64,000 nt of DNA, from the NCBI RefSeq assembly GCF_018607995.1, contig NZ_JABBAL010000015.1, forward strand, positions 73,078 through 137,077, read 5' to 3'. The notes beneath the pieces are model-generated. The model searched no databases and was not told the DNA's origin. It saw nothing but the letters and a program-made list of their open reading frames with translations. This DNA is from Planktotalea sp. (lineage in GTDB: Bacteria; Pseudomonadota; Alphaproteobacteria; Rhodobacterales; Rhodobacteraceae). The stretch's first letter is position 1. Every line of letters starts with the position of its first letter. Shown one piece after another: positions 28,441-37,793 of this stretch. The position numbers and the translations under genes were made by a program.

Positions 28441-29352
28441 ATGCTCAAGACAATCTTCTCTTTTGACTACACGGCCCATGACCGCTTTGTCGCGCCTGCG
28501 CGGGAGAAGGCACAGCTGTGGTGTCTGTTTGTCGGGTTGATTGCAACGGCTGGCATTCTGATGATCTGTTCCCCGTTGATCTGGCAGTTCCTTTATTATG
28601 TGATGAGCGATGAAGGCTATCGAGCCCTCTACGAGGACTTGGAGACACTGTTGCTGCCGCAAAGCGTTTTGGTTTTGTTGTTTTCGTTCGGCATGATCTG
28701 GATCGCGGTGGCGGCTGTTGTTATCGGTTTGCATCGACGACGTCCCGAGACATTGATTGGCCCACCGACAATCGCGTTCTTGCAAGCAAAGTTCGTGATT
28801 GTTGCACTGCTTTTGGTGATGGGTGCTTTGATGGCTCTGCCGCCTTATGGGCATGATCCCGCGTTGCTAGATGGATTGGCTTTTGCGCAATGGTTGACGT
28901 TTTTGTTGCCCGCGCTGATCGCTGTGCTGATCCAAGCCAGCGCGGAAGAGGTTCTGTTTCGCGGATACATCCAACAACAACTCGCGGCCCGTTTTGCGCA
29001 TCCTGCGGTGTGGATGGTGATCCCGTCGGTCTTGTTTGGTCTCGCGCACTATTCACCTGGAACCTATGGTGGCAATGCGTTGCTTGTCGTGATTTGGGCC
29101 AGCGTATTCGGAATGATCGCTGCGGATCTTACCGCGCGTTCAGGCACGCTCGGGCCTACGATTGCCGTTCATTTTGTCACAAACGTCTCGGCGCTTTTGC
29201 TGATCGCGCCACAGGGCGAAATGTCGGGTCTTGCGCTTTATCAATATCCCTTCACCGCAAACGACGAATCAGCGATCCGCTCGTTCCTCCCCATCGACTT
29301 TGCGGTGATGATCGTGTGCTGGCTTGCGGCGCGCCTTGCGCTTAGGCGCTGA
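28441..29352 (+). CDS. CPBP family intramembrane metalloprotease
   Basis: A 303-residue membrane protein with about seven to eight hydrophobic helices and the CPBP (Abi/CAAX protease) motifs: EEVLFRGYIQQ, FGLAHYSPG and HFVTN. The two glutamates and two histidines are predicted to bind the catalytic metal. Family members process prenylated or membrane peptides, or act in self-immunity; no bacteriocin genes are near. It sits directly upstream of accD with 62 bp between. Confidence 0.9.
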   Translation: MLKTIFSFDYTAHDRFVAPAREKAQLWCLFVGLIATAGILMICSPLIWQFLYYVMSDEGYRALYEDLETLLLPQSVLVLLFSFGMIWIAVAAVVIGLHRRRPETLIGPPTIAFLQAKFVIVALLLVMGALMALPPYGHDPALLDGLAFAQWLTFLLPALIAVLIQASAEEVLFRGYIQQQLAARFAHPAVWMVIPSVLFGLAHYSPGTYGGNALLVVIWASVFGMIAADLTARSGTLGPTIAVHFVTNVSALLLIAPQGEMSGLALYQYPFTANDESAIRSFLPIDFAVMIVCWLAARLALRR

Positions 29353-29414
29353 TTGCAATTGTGGCCAAGGGCCTTTATCTGAATCCGAAAGACTAACGCA
29401 GGAAAGGGTCTGCG

Positions 29415-30362
29415 ATGAACTGGATCTCCAACTACGTCCGACCGCGGATCAATTCGATTTTCTCCCGTCGCGAGACGCCAGAAAACCTGTGGTCCAAATG
29501 CGACGAATGCGGAACAATGCTGTTTCACCGCGAGTTGAGCGGCAACCTGAACGTTTGCACATCGTGCGGTCATCACATGGCGTTCACTGCGCGAGACCGT
29601 TTTGAATCGCTGTTCGATGGCGGTATCTTTACCGAAGTTGACGTGCCAGAGCCTGTCGCTGATCCTTTGCAGTTCAAAGATCAAAAGAAATACCCCGATC
29701 GCATGAAAGCCGCCCAGAAAGGCACGGGCGAGAAAGAAGCTATGCTTGTCGCCGAGGGCGAAATTGGACGCACACCAATCATTGCGGCCTGTCAGGATTT
29801 CTCGTTCATGGCGGGGTCTATGGGCATGTATGTGGGCAACGCGATTATTGCGGCGGCTCAGCGGGCGGTTGATACGGGCAAACCTTTGGTTCTGTTCTCT
29901 GCGGCAGGTGGCGCGCGTATGCAAGAAGGCATTCTCAGCCTGATGCAAATGCCGCGAACGACAGTGGCTGTGCAAATGCTGAAAGAGGCAGGGCTGCCCT
30001 ATATCGTGGTGCTAACGCATCCGACAACTGGTGGTGTGACGGCCTCCTACGCGATGCTCGGTGATGTTCAGATTGCGGAGCCCAATGCGCTCATCTGTTT
30101 TGCAGGCCCGCGCGTGATTGCGCAGACTATTGGTGAAAAGCTGCCCGAAGGCTTTCAACGTGCGGAATACTTGTTGGAGCACGGTATGCTGGATCGTGTG
30201 ACCAAGCGTACGGAAATGAAAATGGAGCTGGTGCAGATCATTCGTATGTTGATGCACTTGCCGCCCCCCGTGATGGGCGATTTACCAAAGCCATCCGAGC
30301 CCCCCGAACTTGCCGCACCAACCGAGGCAAGCGATGAGGTTCCCGAGGACGCGAAAGCGTGA
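29415..30362 (+). CDS. accD: Acetyl-CoA carboxylase carboxyltransferase subunit beta
   Basis: A 315-residue carboxyltransferase beta subunit for malonyl-CoA formation, the first step of fatty acid synthesis. The N-terminal zinc ribbon is seen (CDECGTMLF ... CTSCGHHM), followed by the crotonase-like core (FSAAGGARMQEGILSLMQM, THPTTGGVTASYAMLGD). The C-terminal 30 residues are a proline- and glutamate-rich tail as in relatives. folC overlaps its stop by 4 bp, an accD-folC arrangement widespread in proteobacteria. Confidence 0.97.
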   Translation: MNWISNYVRPRINSIFSRRETPENLWSKCDECGTMLFHRELSGNLNVCTSCGHHMAFTARDRFESLFDGGIFTEVDVPEPVADPLQFKDQKKYPDRMKAAQKGTGEKEAMLVAEGEIGRTPIIAACQDFSFMAGSMGMYVGNAIIAAAQRAVDTGKPLVLFSAAGGARMQEGILSLMQMPRTTVAVQMLKEAGLPYIVVLTHPTTGGVTASYAMLGDVQIAEPNALICFAGPRVIAQTIGEKLPEGFQRAEYLLEHGMLDRVTKRTEMKMELVQIIRMLMHLPPPVMGDLPKPSEPPELAAPTEASDEVPEDAKA

Positions 30363-31633
30363 ACCATGCAACATCGGACGTTATTCTAGAGCGGATGATG
30401 AAACTGCATCCCAAGGTTATCGACCTTGTGCTGGATCGATGCAAGCGTTTGCTGAACGCGCTGGGCAATCCGGAACGTCGCTTGCCACCTGTCATTCATA
30501 TCGCAGGCACTAATGGCAAAGGCAGCACGCAAGCGATGATGCGAGCGGGTCTTGAGGGTGCGGGTAAATCCGTACACGCCTACACCTCGCCCCATCTTGC
30601 GCGTTTTCATGAACGTATTCGCGTCTCGGGTGAGTTGATCACCGAAGACTATCTGACCGAAATCCTGGATGAATGCTACCACGCCAATGCCGGTGAAAGC
30701 ATCACCTATTTCGAAATCACCACTTGCGCGGCCCTGCTCGCTTTTGCGCGCCAAAAGGCAGACTACACGCTGGTAGAAGTTGGCCTTGGTGGGCGTGTGG
30801 ATGCTACCAATGTGATTGATAGGCCTGCGTTGACTATCATAACGCCTGTATCCATCGACCATCAGCAATTCTTGGGCGACACTTTGCCAGAGATCGCCGG
30901 TGAGAAGGCGGGCATCATTAAGCGGAGTGTGCCTTGTATCGTTGGTCCGCAGAAAGACGCAGCCCTTGAGGTTATAGAAGCCAAAGCTGCGCGTCTAGGC
31001 GTGCCTGTGTTTGTGTATGGACAACACTGGCACGTCAGCACCGAACGTGATCGTCTGATCTATCAGGATGAAACGGGTCTTCTGGACCTGCCCACGCCTG
31101 CGCTTTTGGGGGAGCATCAAGTGCAGAACGCAGGGGCCGCGATTGCCGGTTTACGCACGCTTGGATTTGGCGAAGAAGCCTGCACGGCTGCGATGACCGA
31201 CGCTCAATGGCCTGCGCGTATGCAACGATTGAAAACAGGGACTTGGGCCGATCGCTCACCCGCGCTCGAACTTTGGTTGGACGGGGGGCACAATGCCTCC
31301 GCTGCGCTGGCGATTGTGGATGTTTTGGCAAAGCTGCCAAAGCGCGACACTCATGTGATTTGCGGGATGCTGAATACCAAGGATGTAAGCGGCTATATGC
31401 GCCCGCTCGCGGCGCAGGTCGCGCAATTGCATGCTGTCGATATTCCCGGTGAGATCAACACGCTCCTGGCTAATGTCACAGCCCAATCTGCGCGTGATGC
31501 AGGCATTCCCGCTCAAGAGGCCAAGTCGGTTGAAGACGCATTGACGCAAATCGCAAAAACTACCCCTACGGCGCGTGTCTTGATTTGCGGATCACTCTAT
31601 CTCGCAGGACACATTTTACGCGAGAACGGTTGA
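30359..31633 (+). CDS. folC: Bifunctional folylpolyglutamate synthase / dihydrofolate synthase
   Basis: A 424-residue Mur-ligase-type enzyme that adds glutamate to dihydropteroate and folates. The P-loop GTNGKGSTQAMM is at about residues 49-60, followed by YTSPHLARFHERIRVSGELI, VEVGLGGRVDATNVI and the C-terminal LWLDGGHNASAALA. The start is GTG at 30359, whose GTGA overlaps the accD stop. Length is normal. Confidence 0.95.
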   Translation: MNHATSDVILERMMKLHPKVIDLVLDRCKRLLNALGNPERRLPPVIHIAGTNGKGSTQAMMRAGLEGAGKSVHAYTSPHLARFHERIRVSGELITEDYLTEILDECYHANAGESITYFEITTCAALLAFARQKADYTLVEVGLGGRVDATNVIDRPALTIITPVSIDHQQFLGDTLPEIAGEKAGIIKRSVPCIVGPQKDAALEVIEAKAARLGVPVFVYGQHWHVSTERDRLIYQDETGLLDLPTPALLGEHQVQNAGAAIAGLRTLGFGEEACTAAMTDAQWPARMQRLKTGTWADRSPALELWLDGGHNASAALAIVDVLAKLPKRDTHVICGMLNTKDVSGYMRPLAAQVAQLHAVDIPGEINTLLANVTAQSARDAGIPAQEAKSVEDALTQIAKTTPTARVLICGSLYLAGHILRENG

Positions 31634-31804
31634 CCATTTTTTTGATGCTCAATGGATTGTTTTATGAATAAAATGCAACCACAATAATACACTGACCGCG
31701 CGAGTGCAAAAATTTAGCCTCAGCGCAACGAAAATGGAAAAACGTTTCGAGCAGGTATGAGTAAAATAAAGTCAGTCAAAGGCGCTTTTGCGTAAGCTTT
31801 CCGG

Positions 31805-32398
31805 GTGGCCGCCCTAACGCTTTTGCTATCACTGCAAAGTGCGGTAGTAGATATTGTACGTGGTCTGTCCAGAGTTGAATTTGAGTTTGGTGGTCAAGCC
31901 TTTAGCATCCGCCGAGGTGCTGGCGGGGATGCAGCCTTACCAAACAGATATTATCAAGCAACACGCAAATGTCCCGAACATTGCATCGAACCCGCGACAG
32001 CGGCACCGGTTGTGGCGACACTCAGTGAACTCGAAGTCTTCACTTTCATGCAACAAAACGTCTCTACGGGAAGTGGCCTGCTGGTTGATGCGCGTTTGCC
32101 AGCGGAGTTTTCGGGTGGCTCAATTCAGGGTGCTATTTCTGTGCCTGCTGCAACGCTTGTGAAAAACAATCCGTACCGTGAAGATCTTCTGCTGGCGCTC
32201 GGTGTAAAAGGCGCGCTTGGTCAGATGGATTTCTCGAGTGCGTTTGATCTTTTAGTATTCGACGATGGTCCTTGGTCGCCCCCGGCACGCTAAGCTGTGC
32301 AACTGCTTCTGGATGTCGGATATCCGGCGCAAAAGATCCTCTGTTATCGGGGTGGATTACAGATGTAGCACATTTTTGGGTTAACGGTTTCAAAGTGA
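31805..32398 (+). pseudogene. Rhodanese-like domain protein, multiply disrupted
   Basis: The frame encodes a secreted rhodanese-like protein: EFEFGGQAFSIRR, AALPNRYYQ, KCPEHCIEPATAAPV, LLVDARLPAEFSGG and FDLLVFDDG. It stops at TAA 32291-32293 after SPPAR, but the family continues in the same frame (LLLDVGYPAQKILCYRGG) until TAG at 32366-32368 where relatives have tryptophan (QM-W). The N-terminal signal region appears split: a plausible basic start (RKLSGWP from 31788) is in another frame from the hydrophobic part. At least two, probably three, lesions. The rhodanese active-site cysteine position is degenerate. Confidence 0.7.
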
Positions 32399-32408
32399 GT
32401 ATCAGATC

Positions 32409-33364
32409 ATGATGCGTGGTTTCTTGATTTTCGCCTTCTTCACAATCTCAACGGTGCTGGTCATTGTTTTGCAACCCGGTCCACGGGACGATTTTGCTTA
32501 TCAGGAAAACCCCAAGCTCTTCTTGAAACCAGTCGCAATCAAATGCAGGTGATCGATAAGCCACGCGAAGACACACTTCTAACAATGCCCGATGATGTCA
32601 TCTTTGAATTGAAATCGGGCGGAACAGAGCAATCTGTTCGACCCGTAGTCGCGTCGGAAGCGGCGGACACAGGTGCAGCTTTGAATCGTTTTCAAGCGAC
32701 ATTGGCGACTCACATAAACACAAATTCTGCCGTGAGTGATGCATTGGCTGAAGCGACAACAGTTTTTCAGCAACCCTCAGTCCAGCCGCAAGCGAGCATA
32801 CACGCCATTGCGCCGGAACTTCGTGATATGAGCTGGCAAACGCTCAATGCGCTCGACAGCATTGGACATGTGTCCAAAGCACCGGGCCAGCAGGGAAGTC
32901 TTCTGAACTCTATCGTGCGTCGCTCCATGGGGCATGTGGATGGTACGCTGATTGTCAGTGCGCCGTCCTCGCAAATGCGCATTGAGCCAAGTGCTCCGGC
33001 CGTCGCAATCGACAACGCATCCGTCCAGCAAGTGTCGCGCCCGCAAATCGCTGCGAATTCAGGATTGCAGAACTATACGGTCTCATCGGGTGACACATTG
33101 GCATTGATCGCGATTAAACTCTATGGTTCCGCCTTTGCGACTGATCAGCTGTTGCAATACAGATCCTCGCTGCGTCAAAATTCAAATGCGCTTCGGATTG
33201 GTCAACAGTTGAATTATCGCATGCCCCAGGGCTGCCACGAGATTGGGCAAATCTTCGAGAAAGCAACGCTTCTGAAAATAAATTTCGGCGCGACTTTGCC
33301 TGACCGAGTTAGCTGTTTCATTGTGATTTCAGTTTTTCTTCTAACATCTGTTTCGATTTTCTAG
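32409..33364 (+). pseudogene. LysM domain protein, frameshifted near the N-terminus
   Basis: ATG at 32409 opens with a membrane anchor (MMRGFLIFAFFTISTVLVIV) and continues to about 32520, where the frame is lost (stop at 32549-32551). The rest, from LLETSRNQMQVIDKPRED, is in another frame and reaches a LysM domain (YTVSSGDTLALIAIKLYGSA, LRIGQQLNYRMP) near 33070-33225. The last 46 residues past the LysM domain are hydrophobic and unlike the family, suggesting that the original stop is also lost. It follows the decayed rhodanese gene by 10 bp, so the two probably were an operon. Confidence 0.7.
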
Positions 33365-33473
33365 AGTCGTAACAAGGGCTTGTGGTTTTCACACTTCAAC
33401 CTGTGATTTCCACCGAGGCTTGATCAGGCAGCACGCCAGATTTTGTAGCGTCCAAATCGCGAATCACAGAATG

Positions 33474-33503
33474 TTGACTAGAACGAATCGATTCGCTTAT
33501 ATC
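33474..33503 (+). promoter_or_regulatory. Candidate promoter with internal 12-bp palindrome
   Basis: TTGACT at 33474-33479 and TATATC at 33498-33503 are separated by 18 bases. The perfect palindrome CGAATCGATTCG at 33484-33495 lies between them, the classical position for a repressor operator. It is upstream of a structured region ending in a terminator at 33717-33745. Confidence 0.5.
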
Positions 33504-33509
33504 TGATTC

Positions 33510-33745
33510 CCAACCGGACCCGCGTGACGCCTGCCAGCCTCACATGAACAGATTTGGTCCGTTGGGGAGAAAGCGAATGCACCGACACATGCGGATAACG
33601 AGTTTTACGTTGCGCGATGTTATGTCCCAAAAAAGTTAAAATCTAAGATCCCTCCGAAGACCAACGTCTCATCGAGCGGCGTTCGGACAACGGGACTTAA
33701 TAACAGGCAAAGACTTGAGGGGGCGTTCATCGTCCCTTCTTTTTT
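33510..33745 (+). ncRNA. Candidate structured leader RNA or small RNA
   Basis: Between the candidate promoter and a strong terminator there is no conventional gene. The 5' part can fold by pairing cccaaccggacc (33510-33521) with ggtccgttgggg further on, with one bulge. GTCCC at 33624-33628 and GTCCC at 33732-33736 can both pair with GGGAC at 33692-33696, and the second also belongs to the terminator stem. A 20-codon ORF (ATG 33577, TAA 33637-33639) has GGGGAGA six bases upstream. This is the layout of an attenuator leader for the PPOX gene at 33804, or a free sRNA of about 235 bases. It matches no RNA family I know. Confidence 0.45.
33717..33745 (+). terminator. Rho-independent terminator upstream of the PPOX gene
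   Basis: Nine-bp stem GAGGGGGCG / CGTCCCTTC (two G-T pairs in RNA) with loop ttcat and six T residues. It ends 58 bp before the next gene's start, so it ends the upstream candidate RNA or acts as a regulated terminator. Confidence 0.88.
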
Positions 33746-33803
33746 GAGTTGCTGCCAAAGGCGCTCTATGAACGCTTGCACAGTGCACGCAGTGGAGACG
33801 GAT

Positions 33804-34406
33804 ATGACCCCAATCAAGACCCTCGCAGAGCTAGAAGCGATCTACACCAAACCGGTCCCGCGCTCGATTGAAAAAGTGGTCACAACAATGACCCCGCACT
33901 ATCGCGCTTGGATTGAAGCGTCCCGCTTTGTAGTGATCTCTACGGTTGGGCCGGAAGGCACGGACGCCAGCCCGCGCGGTGATGATGGGTCTGTCGTTGA
34001 AATACTGGATGACCAAACCGTGCTGCTGCCCGATTGGTTCGGTAACAATCGCATTGATAGCCTGCGCAATATTGTGCGCGACGAGCGGGTCAGCCTTATG
34101 TTCATGATCCCCTCTATCACCAATGTTGTGCGCATCAACGGCACTGGGATTGTCACAACAGATCCTGCCACATGTTCGCGTTTTGAAAAAAAGGGCAAGC
34201 TCCCGCGCTCTGTCGTCGTGATGAGTATTGGTGAGATGTATTTCCAATGTGCCAAAGCGCTGATGCGTTCGGGCCTCTGGCAAGGTCTAGGCTGCGATAC
34301 CAAAGTGCCCACAGCGGGTGACTTCGTGAAAGAACTCGATGCGTTGTTTGATGGCAAAGCCTATGATGACGAATACGCAAAATATGCCAAACCACGGATG
34401 TGGTAA
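33804..34406 (+). CDS. Pyridoxamine 5'-phosphate oxidase family flavoprotein (MSMEG_1061-like)
   Basis: A 200-residue split-barrel flavoprotein. The pattern LAELEAIYTKPVPRSIEKV, STVGPEGTDASPRGDDGS, LLPDWFGNNRIDSLRNIV and GKLPRSVVVMSIGEMYFQ is that of the MSMEG_1061 subgroup of FMN-binding PPOX-type proteins, whose substrate is unknown. ATG at 33804 has a good ribosome-binding site (ggagacggat); longer starts upstream are less supported. The gene sits downstream of a structured leader with terminator, which may regulate it. Confidence 0.88.
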   Translation: MTPIKTLAELEAIYTKPVPRSIEKVVTTMTPHYRAWIEASRFVVISTVGPEGTDASPRGDDGSVVEILDDQTVLLPDWFGNNRIDSLRNIVRDERVSLMFMIPSITNVVRINGTGIVTTDPATCSRFEKKGKLPRSVVVMSIGEMYFQCAKALMRSGLWQGLGCDTKVPTAGDFVKELDALFDGKAYDDEYAKYAKPRMW

Positions 34407-34410
34407 GGAT

Positions 34411-35469
34411 CTAGTCGAGTCCCCAATCCGCACTTTGCATTTCGCGCAAACGGCTCGCGGTGCGTTCAAATTCAAACGCGCCCGTACCTTCGACGTATAG
34501 CATTTCTGGCGTCGCCGCAGCGGAGGCGATCAATTGTACGTGCGCTTCGTAAAGCGCGTCGATCAACGTCACAAAACGTTTGGCTTCGTTGAAGTTGTTA
34601 CGGCTCAGACGTGGGATATCTTCTAGCACCAACACACGCGCGGCCTCTGCGATAGTCAGATAATCCGCAGGCCCAAGGGGAGCGCCGCATAGATCAAAGA
34701 ACTTCGCACGCGCGACACCGTTGTGAAAGCCAGGCAAGCGTACTTTGCGCCCCTGCACAATCAGGTCGAGCGGTTTCGCCTTGCCCTCAGTCAACCGCTG
34801 CCAGATCTCCTCAATCTGTGCACGTGCTTCTGGCCCGTTTGGCGCAAAAAAGACGGGAGATCCTGACAATCTGTCCTGACGGTAATCCGTCGGACTGGCG
34901 AGCTCCGCGACCTCCATCTTGTCCTTTAGAAGATCAATAAAGGGCAAGAACAACAGGCGGTTCAGACCATCCTTATAAAGATCGTCAGGCACGCGGTTCG
35001 AGGTCGTTACAATCACAACGCCGCTTTGCATGAGCATCTCGAACAAGCGGCCAACAATCATCGCATCCGTGATATCGGTAATCTGCATCTCGTCAAACGC
35101 AAGCAGTCTGATATCAGTGCTAACCGCCTGTGCGACGGGTTGTAGTGCGTCCTCAACACCATCTTGGCGCGCCTTGTGCATCCCCGCATGAATTTCCTGC
35201 ATAAACGCATGAAAATGCACACGCCGTGCGGGCACAGGGGAAGCATCAACGAACAGATCCATCAACATCGATTTGCCGCGCCCGACACCGCCCCAAAGAT
35301 ATAGCCCCTTTGGCGGCGGTGGCGCTTTGCGAAAGAACCCAGTTTTGACAGGTTCCGCAAGCGCTGCACGAATGCGTTCAAACTGTGTCAACGCAAGTTC
35401 CTGCACGGGATCAGCCGTCAATTCACCACTTGCGACGCGCGCTGCATATATCTGCGATAAAGTCTCCAT
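34411..35469 (-). CDS. zapE: Cell division protein ZapE (AFG1-like ATPase)
   Basis: A 352-residue P-loop ATPase of the AFG1/ZapE family. Walker A is LWGGVGRGKSMLMD near residue 60, Walker B is LLAFDEMQITDITDAMI, and the sensor motif VVIVTTSNRVPDDLYKDG follows. In E. coli ZapE associates with the Z-ring under stress, and the mitochondrial relative AFG1 acts in protein quality control. It is convergent with the PPOX gene with only 4 bp between stops. Confidence 0.94.
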   Translation of the reverse strand: METLSQIYAARVASGELTADPVQELALTQFERIRAALAEPVKTGFFRKAPPPPKGLYLWGGVGRGKSMLMDLFVDASPVPARRVHFHAFMQEIHAGMHKARQDGVEDALQPVAQAVSTDIRLLAFDEMQITDITDAMIVGRLFEMLMQSGVVIVTTSNRVPDDLYKDGLNRLLFLPFIDLLKDKMEVAELASPTDYRQDRLSGSPVFFAPNGPEARAQIEEIWQRLTEGKAKPLDLIVQGRKVRLPGFHNGVARAKFFDLCGAPLGPADYLTIAEAARVLVLEDIPRLSRNNFNEAKRFVTLIDALYEAHVQLIASAAATPEMLYVEGTGAFEFERTASRLREMQSADWGLD

Positions 35470-35571
35470 GCCCCCCTCTACCGCGCAAATGGTCTTGCGA
35501 AAAGAGGGCAGGCAATTGACCCGCTAAGGAAAAAGCGTAACGTCCCGCAGGAAGCAGTCGGATAGGTCGCG

Positions 35572-36813
35572 ATGAAATCTCAAAGTAATTTGTTCACGCC
35601 GGTCTTAATTGTTGGCTGCGTCATCATCCTTGTGAATTTCGCGATCCGCGCCTCCTTTGGTGTGTTCCAAATCCCGATCGCCGCGGAATTCAACTGGATG
35701 CGTTCTGAATTTTCGCTCGCCATCGCGATCCAGAACCTTGCATGGGGCATTGGCCAGCCTATTTTCGGTGCTTTGGCAGAAAAGATAGGTGATCGCAAAG
35801 CCATCATCGCGGGCGCGTTCATTTATGCGGCGGGCCTTGTGTTGTCCTCCTTCGCGGTCACTCCCGAAGCGCATCAGGTGCTCGAAATCCTTGTTGGTTT
35901 CGGCATCGCTGGCACAGGTTTTGGTGTGATCCTCGCGGTAGTTGGTCGCGCGAGCTCGGATGCGAACCGCTCAATGTCGCTGGCAATCGCGACTGCGGCG
36001 GGAAGTGCGGGTCAAATCGTGGGTGCGCCAACGGCTGAACTCTTGCTCAGTTTCATGCCATGGCAAAACGTATTCATCGTCTTCGCCGCTGCGATCCTCG
36101 CAGTGCTGATGTTGCTACCCTTCATGCGCGCTCCACAATTGGCCAGCAAGGCAGAGTTGGAACAAAGCCTCGGACAAGTCCTCAAAGGCGCGTTCAAAGA
36201 CCCGACCTATACGTTCATCTTCCTCGGCTTCTTTAGCTGTGGCTATCAGCTCGCTTTCATCACTGCGCATTTTCCGGCGTTTGTGACCGAAATGTGTGGC
36301 CCGATCCTGCCTGGTGGCGCGCTGCATGCGGCGGGTATCACCACGACCTCTGCGCTAGGCGCAATGGCCATCGCACTTATTGGCGGGGCCAACATTGGCG
36401 GGACGCTCTTCGCAGGCTGGCTTGGCAACCGTTACTCAAAGAAATACCTGCTCGCGGGGATCTACACAGGCCGCACAATCATCGCCATTCTCTTCATCAT
36501 GAGCCCGATCACACCCACATCAGTCATCATCTTTTCGGTTGCAATGGGATCACTCTGGCTCGCCACAGTGCCGCTCACATCCGGCCTAGTCGCACATATT
36601 TATGGGCTGCGTTATATGGGCACGCTCTATGGCATCGTCTTTTTCAGTCACCAACTTGGCAGCTTTCTCGGTATATGGCTCGGGGGTCGCATGTACGACA
36701 TTTATGGTAGCTACACAGCCGTTTGGTGGGTTGGCATCGGCGTTGGTGCGTTCAGCGCACTCATCCACCTTCCGATCAGAGAAAGTAAACTCGAACGCCC
36801 TCTAGCAGCCTAG
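35572..36813 (+). CDS. MFS transporter
   Basis: A 413-residue major-facilitator protein with about twelve hydrophobic helices. The loop between helices 2 and 3 reads GALAEKIGDRKAIIAG, the MFS signature. The type resembles oxalate/formate-like or monocarboxylate carriers, but the substrate cannot be fixed. ATG at 35572. It is divergent from zapE and followed by a gene-end repeat belonging to the convergent operon. Confidence 0.9.
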   Translation: MKSQSNLFTPVLIVGCVIILVNFAIRASFGVFQIPIAAEFNWMRSEFSLAIAIQNLAWGIGQPIFGALAEKIGDRKAIIAGAFIYAAGLVLSSFAVTPEAHQVLEILVGFGIAGTGFGVILAVVGRASSDANRSMSLAIATAAGSAGQIVGAPTAELLLSFMPWQNVFIVFAAAILAVLMLLPFMRAPQLASKAELEQSLGQVLKGAFKDPTYTFIFLGFFSCGYQLAFITAHFPAFVTEMCGPILPGGALHAAGITTTSALGAMAIALIGGANIGGTLFAGWLGNRYSKKYLLAGIYTGRTIIAILFIMSPITPTSVIIFSVAMGSLWLATVPLTSGLVAHIYGLRYMGTLYGIVFFSHQLGSFLGIWLGGRMYDIYGSYTAVWWVGIGVGAFSALIHLPIRESKLERPLAA

Positions 36814-36818
36814 ACTAC

Positions 36819-36856
36819 ATCTTGCCAAAACTCCGGGGGTGTGGGCGCTGGCCCCT
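36819..36856 (-). repeat. Roseobacter-type gene-end repeat, copy 3
   Basis: On the reverse strand, 31 bp past the stop of the ornithine cyclodeaminase gene: ggggccagcgccc, then accccc ggagttttgg and caagat. Same order of parts as the copies at 2191 and 21786. Confidence 0.5.
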
Positions 36857-36887
36857 ACTCGGTCCGATTGAGTAGCAATAGGGTAGA

Positions 36888-37793
36888 CTAGCCGGCGTAG
36901 CGCTCCAGCACATAGCGGCTCACCATCAAATCAAGATGAGCGCCACCGCCATTCTTAAACAGTGTAATCTCATCGTCAGAACGCCGCTCAAACCCAGCAT
37001 CAGAATAATAATCCGCAATCAAGTCAGGCCGTGAAATCGCGCCGCTGTCCAGCGGGATTTGCACTTCGCCAATATGCCCAATAGTCGTGTCAAAGCTATC
37101 AACAAACACACGTGCACGCTGCAAAGCCCGATCATCCGCCTCTCGCATATCAGGCCGATATGCACCGATCAGATCCACGTGCTGGCCGTTCTGCAACCAG
37201 TCCCCACGCAAGACGGGCTCGGTGCTCATGGTTGCACTCGTGATGATATCAGCGTCACGCACTGCCGTCTCTAAATCATCAGCAACGACTGCGGCGCGCT
37301 CATTCGCAAACATCTCCGCATTTGCACGCGTGCGGCTCCAAACGGTGAACTTCGCCTCGGGAAAACCAGCGCTATAAGCGTCATACAAGGACCGCGCGAC
37401 TGTGCCTGATCCGATGATCAAAATCTTGCGGCTTTCAGGGCGTGCAAGACGCAAAGCGCCTAGTAAACTGTCGCCCGCGGTCTTCCATTTTGTGATCAAG
37501 TGAAAATCAATAATCGCTTCAAGTCGCCCATGTGCGTCATCAAACAAAGACACCGCGCCGTTGATCATCGGGACGCCCGTGCTGGGATTTTCGGGAAAAA
37601 CCGTCGCGCATTTCACGGTTAAGCCGAGATCATCAATCCAAGCGGAGCGGTTCAACAAAGTGTCCTTGCCGCGATAGAGAAATGTATCGGCAATCTCCGC
37701 TTTTGGCAGCTTATGTCCGGCCTTCAAAGCCTTGGTCAGACCGATCCAATCGAGACCCTTTTCGCCATCTTCAAAACCGATCTGAATGTTCAT
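36888..37793 (-). CDS. Ornithine cyclodeaminase / mu-crystallin family protein
   Basis: A 301-residue NAD(P)-binding protein of the ornithine cyclodeaminase/mu-crystallin family. The Rossmann motif is ILIIGSGTVARSLYDAYSAG, followed by WSRTRANAEMFANERA, DIITSATMSTEPVLRGDW and the family D-residue segment HVDLIGAYRPDMREAD. Members deaminate ornithine to proline, or act on alanine, lysine or ketimines, so the reaction is open. It is last in a four-gene reverse operon (fghA, DUF188, HAD, this gene), each overlapping by 4 bp. Confidence 0.88.
   Translation of the reverse strand: MNIQIGFEDGEKGLDWIGLTKALKAGHKLPKAEIADTFLYRGKDTLLNRSAWIDDLGLTVKCATVFPENPSTGVPMINGAVSLFDDAHGRLEAIIDFHLITKWKTAGDSLLGALRLARPESRKILIIGSGTVARSLYDAYSAGFPEAKFTVWSRTRANAEMFANERAAVVADDLETAVRDADIITSATMSTEPVLRGDWLQNGQHVDLIGAYRPDMREADDRALQRARVFVDSFDTTIGHIGEVQIPLDSGAISRPDLIADYYSDAGFERRSDDEITLFKNGGGAHLDLMVSRYVLERYAG

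Noticed and set aside
33544-33639. A 31-codon ORF with ATG at 33544 as a protein gene
   Set aside because: It lacks its own ribosome-binding site; only the inner 20-codon ORF from 33577 is well placed, and this is described as part of the RNA candidate rather than as a separate gene.
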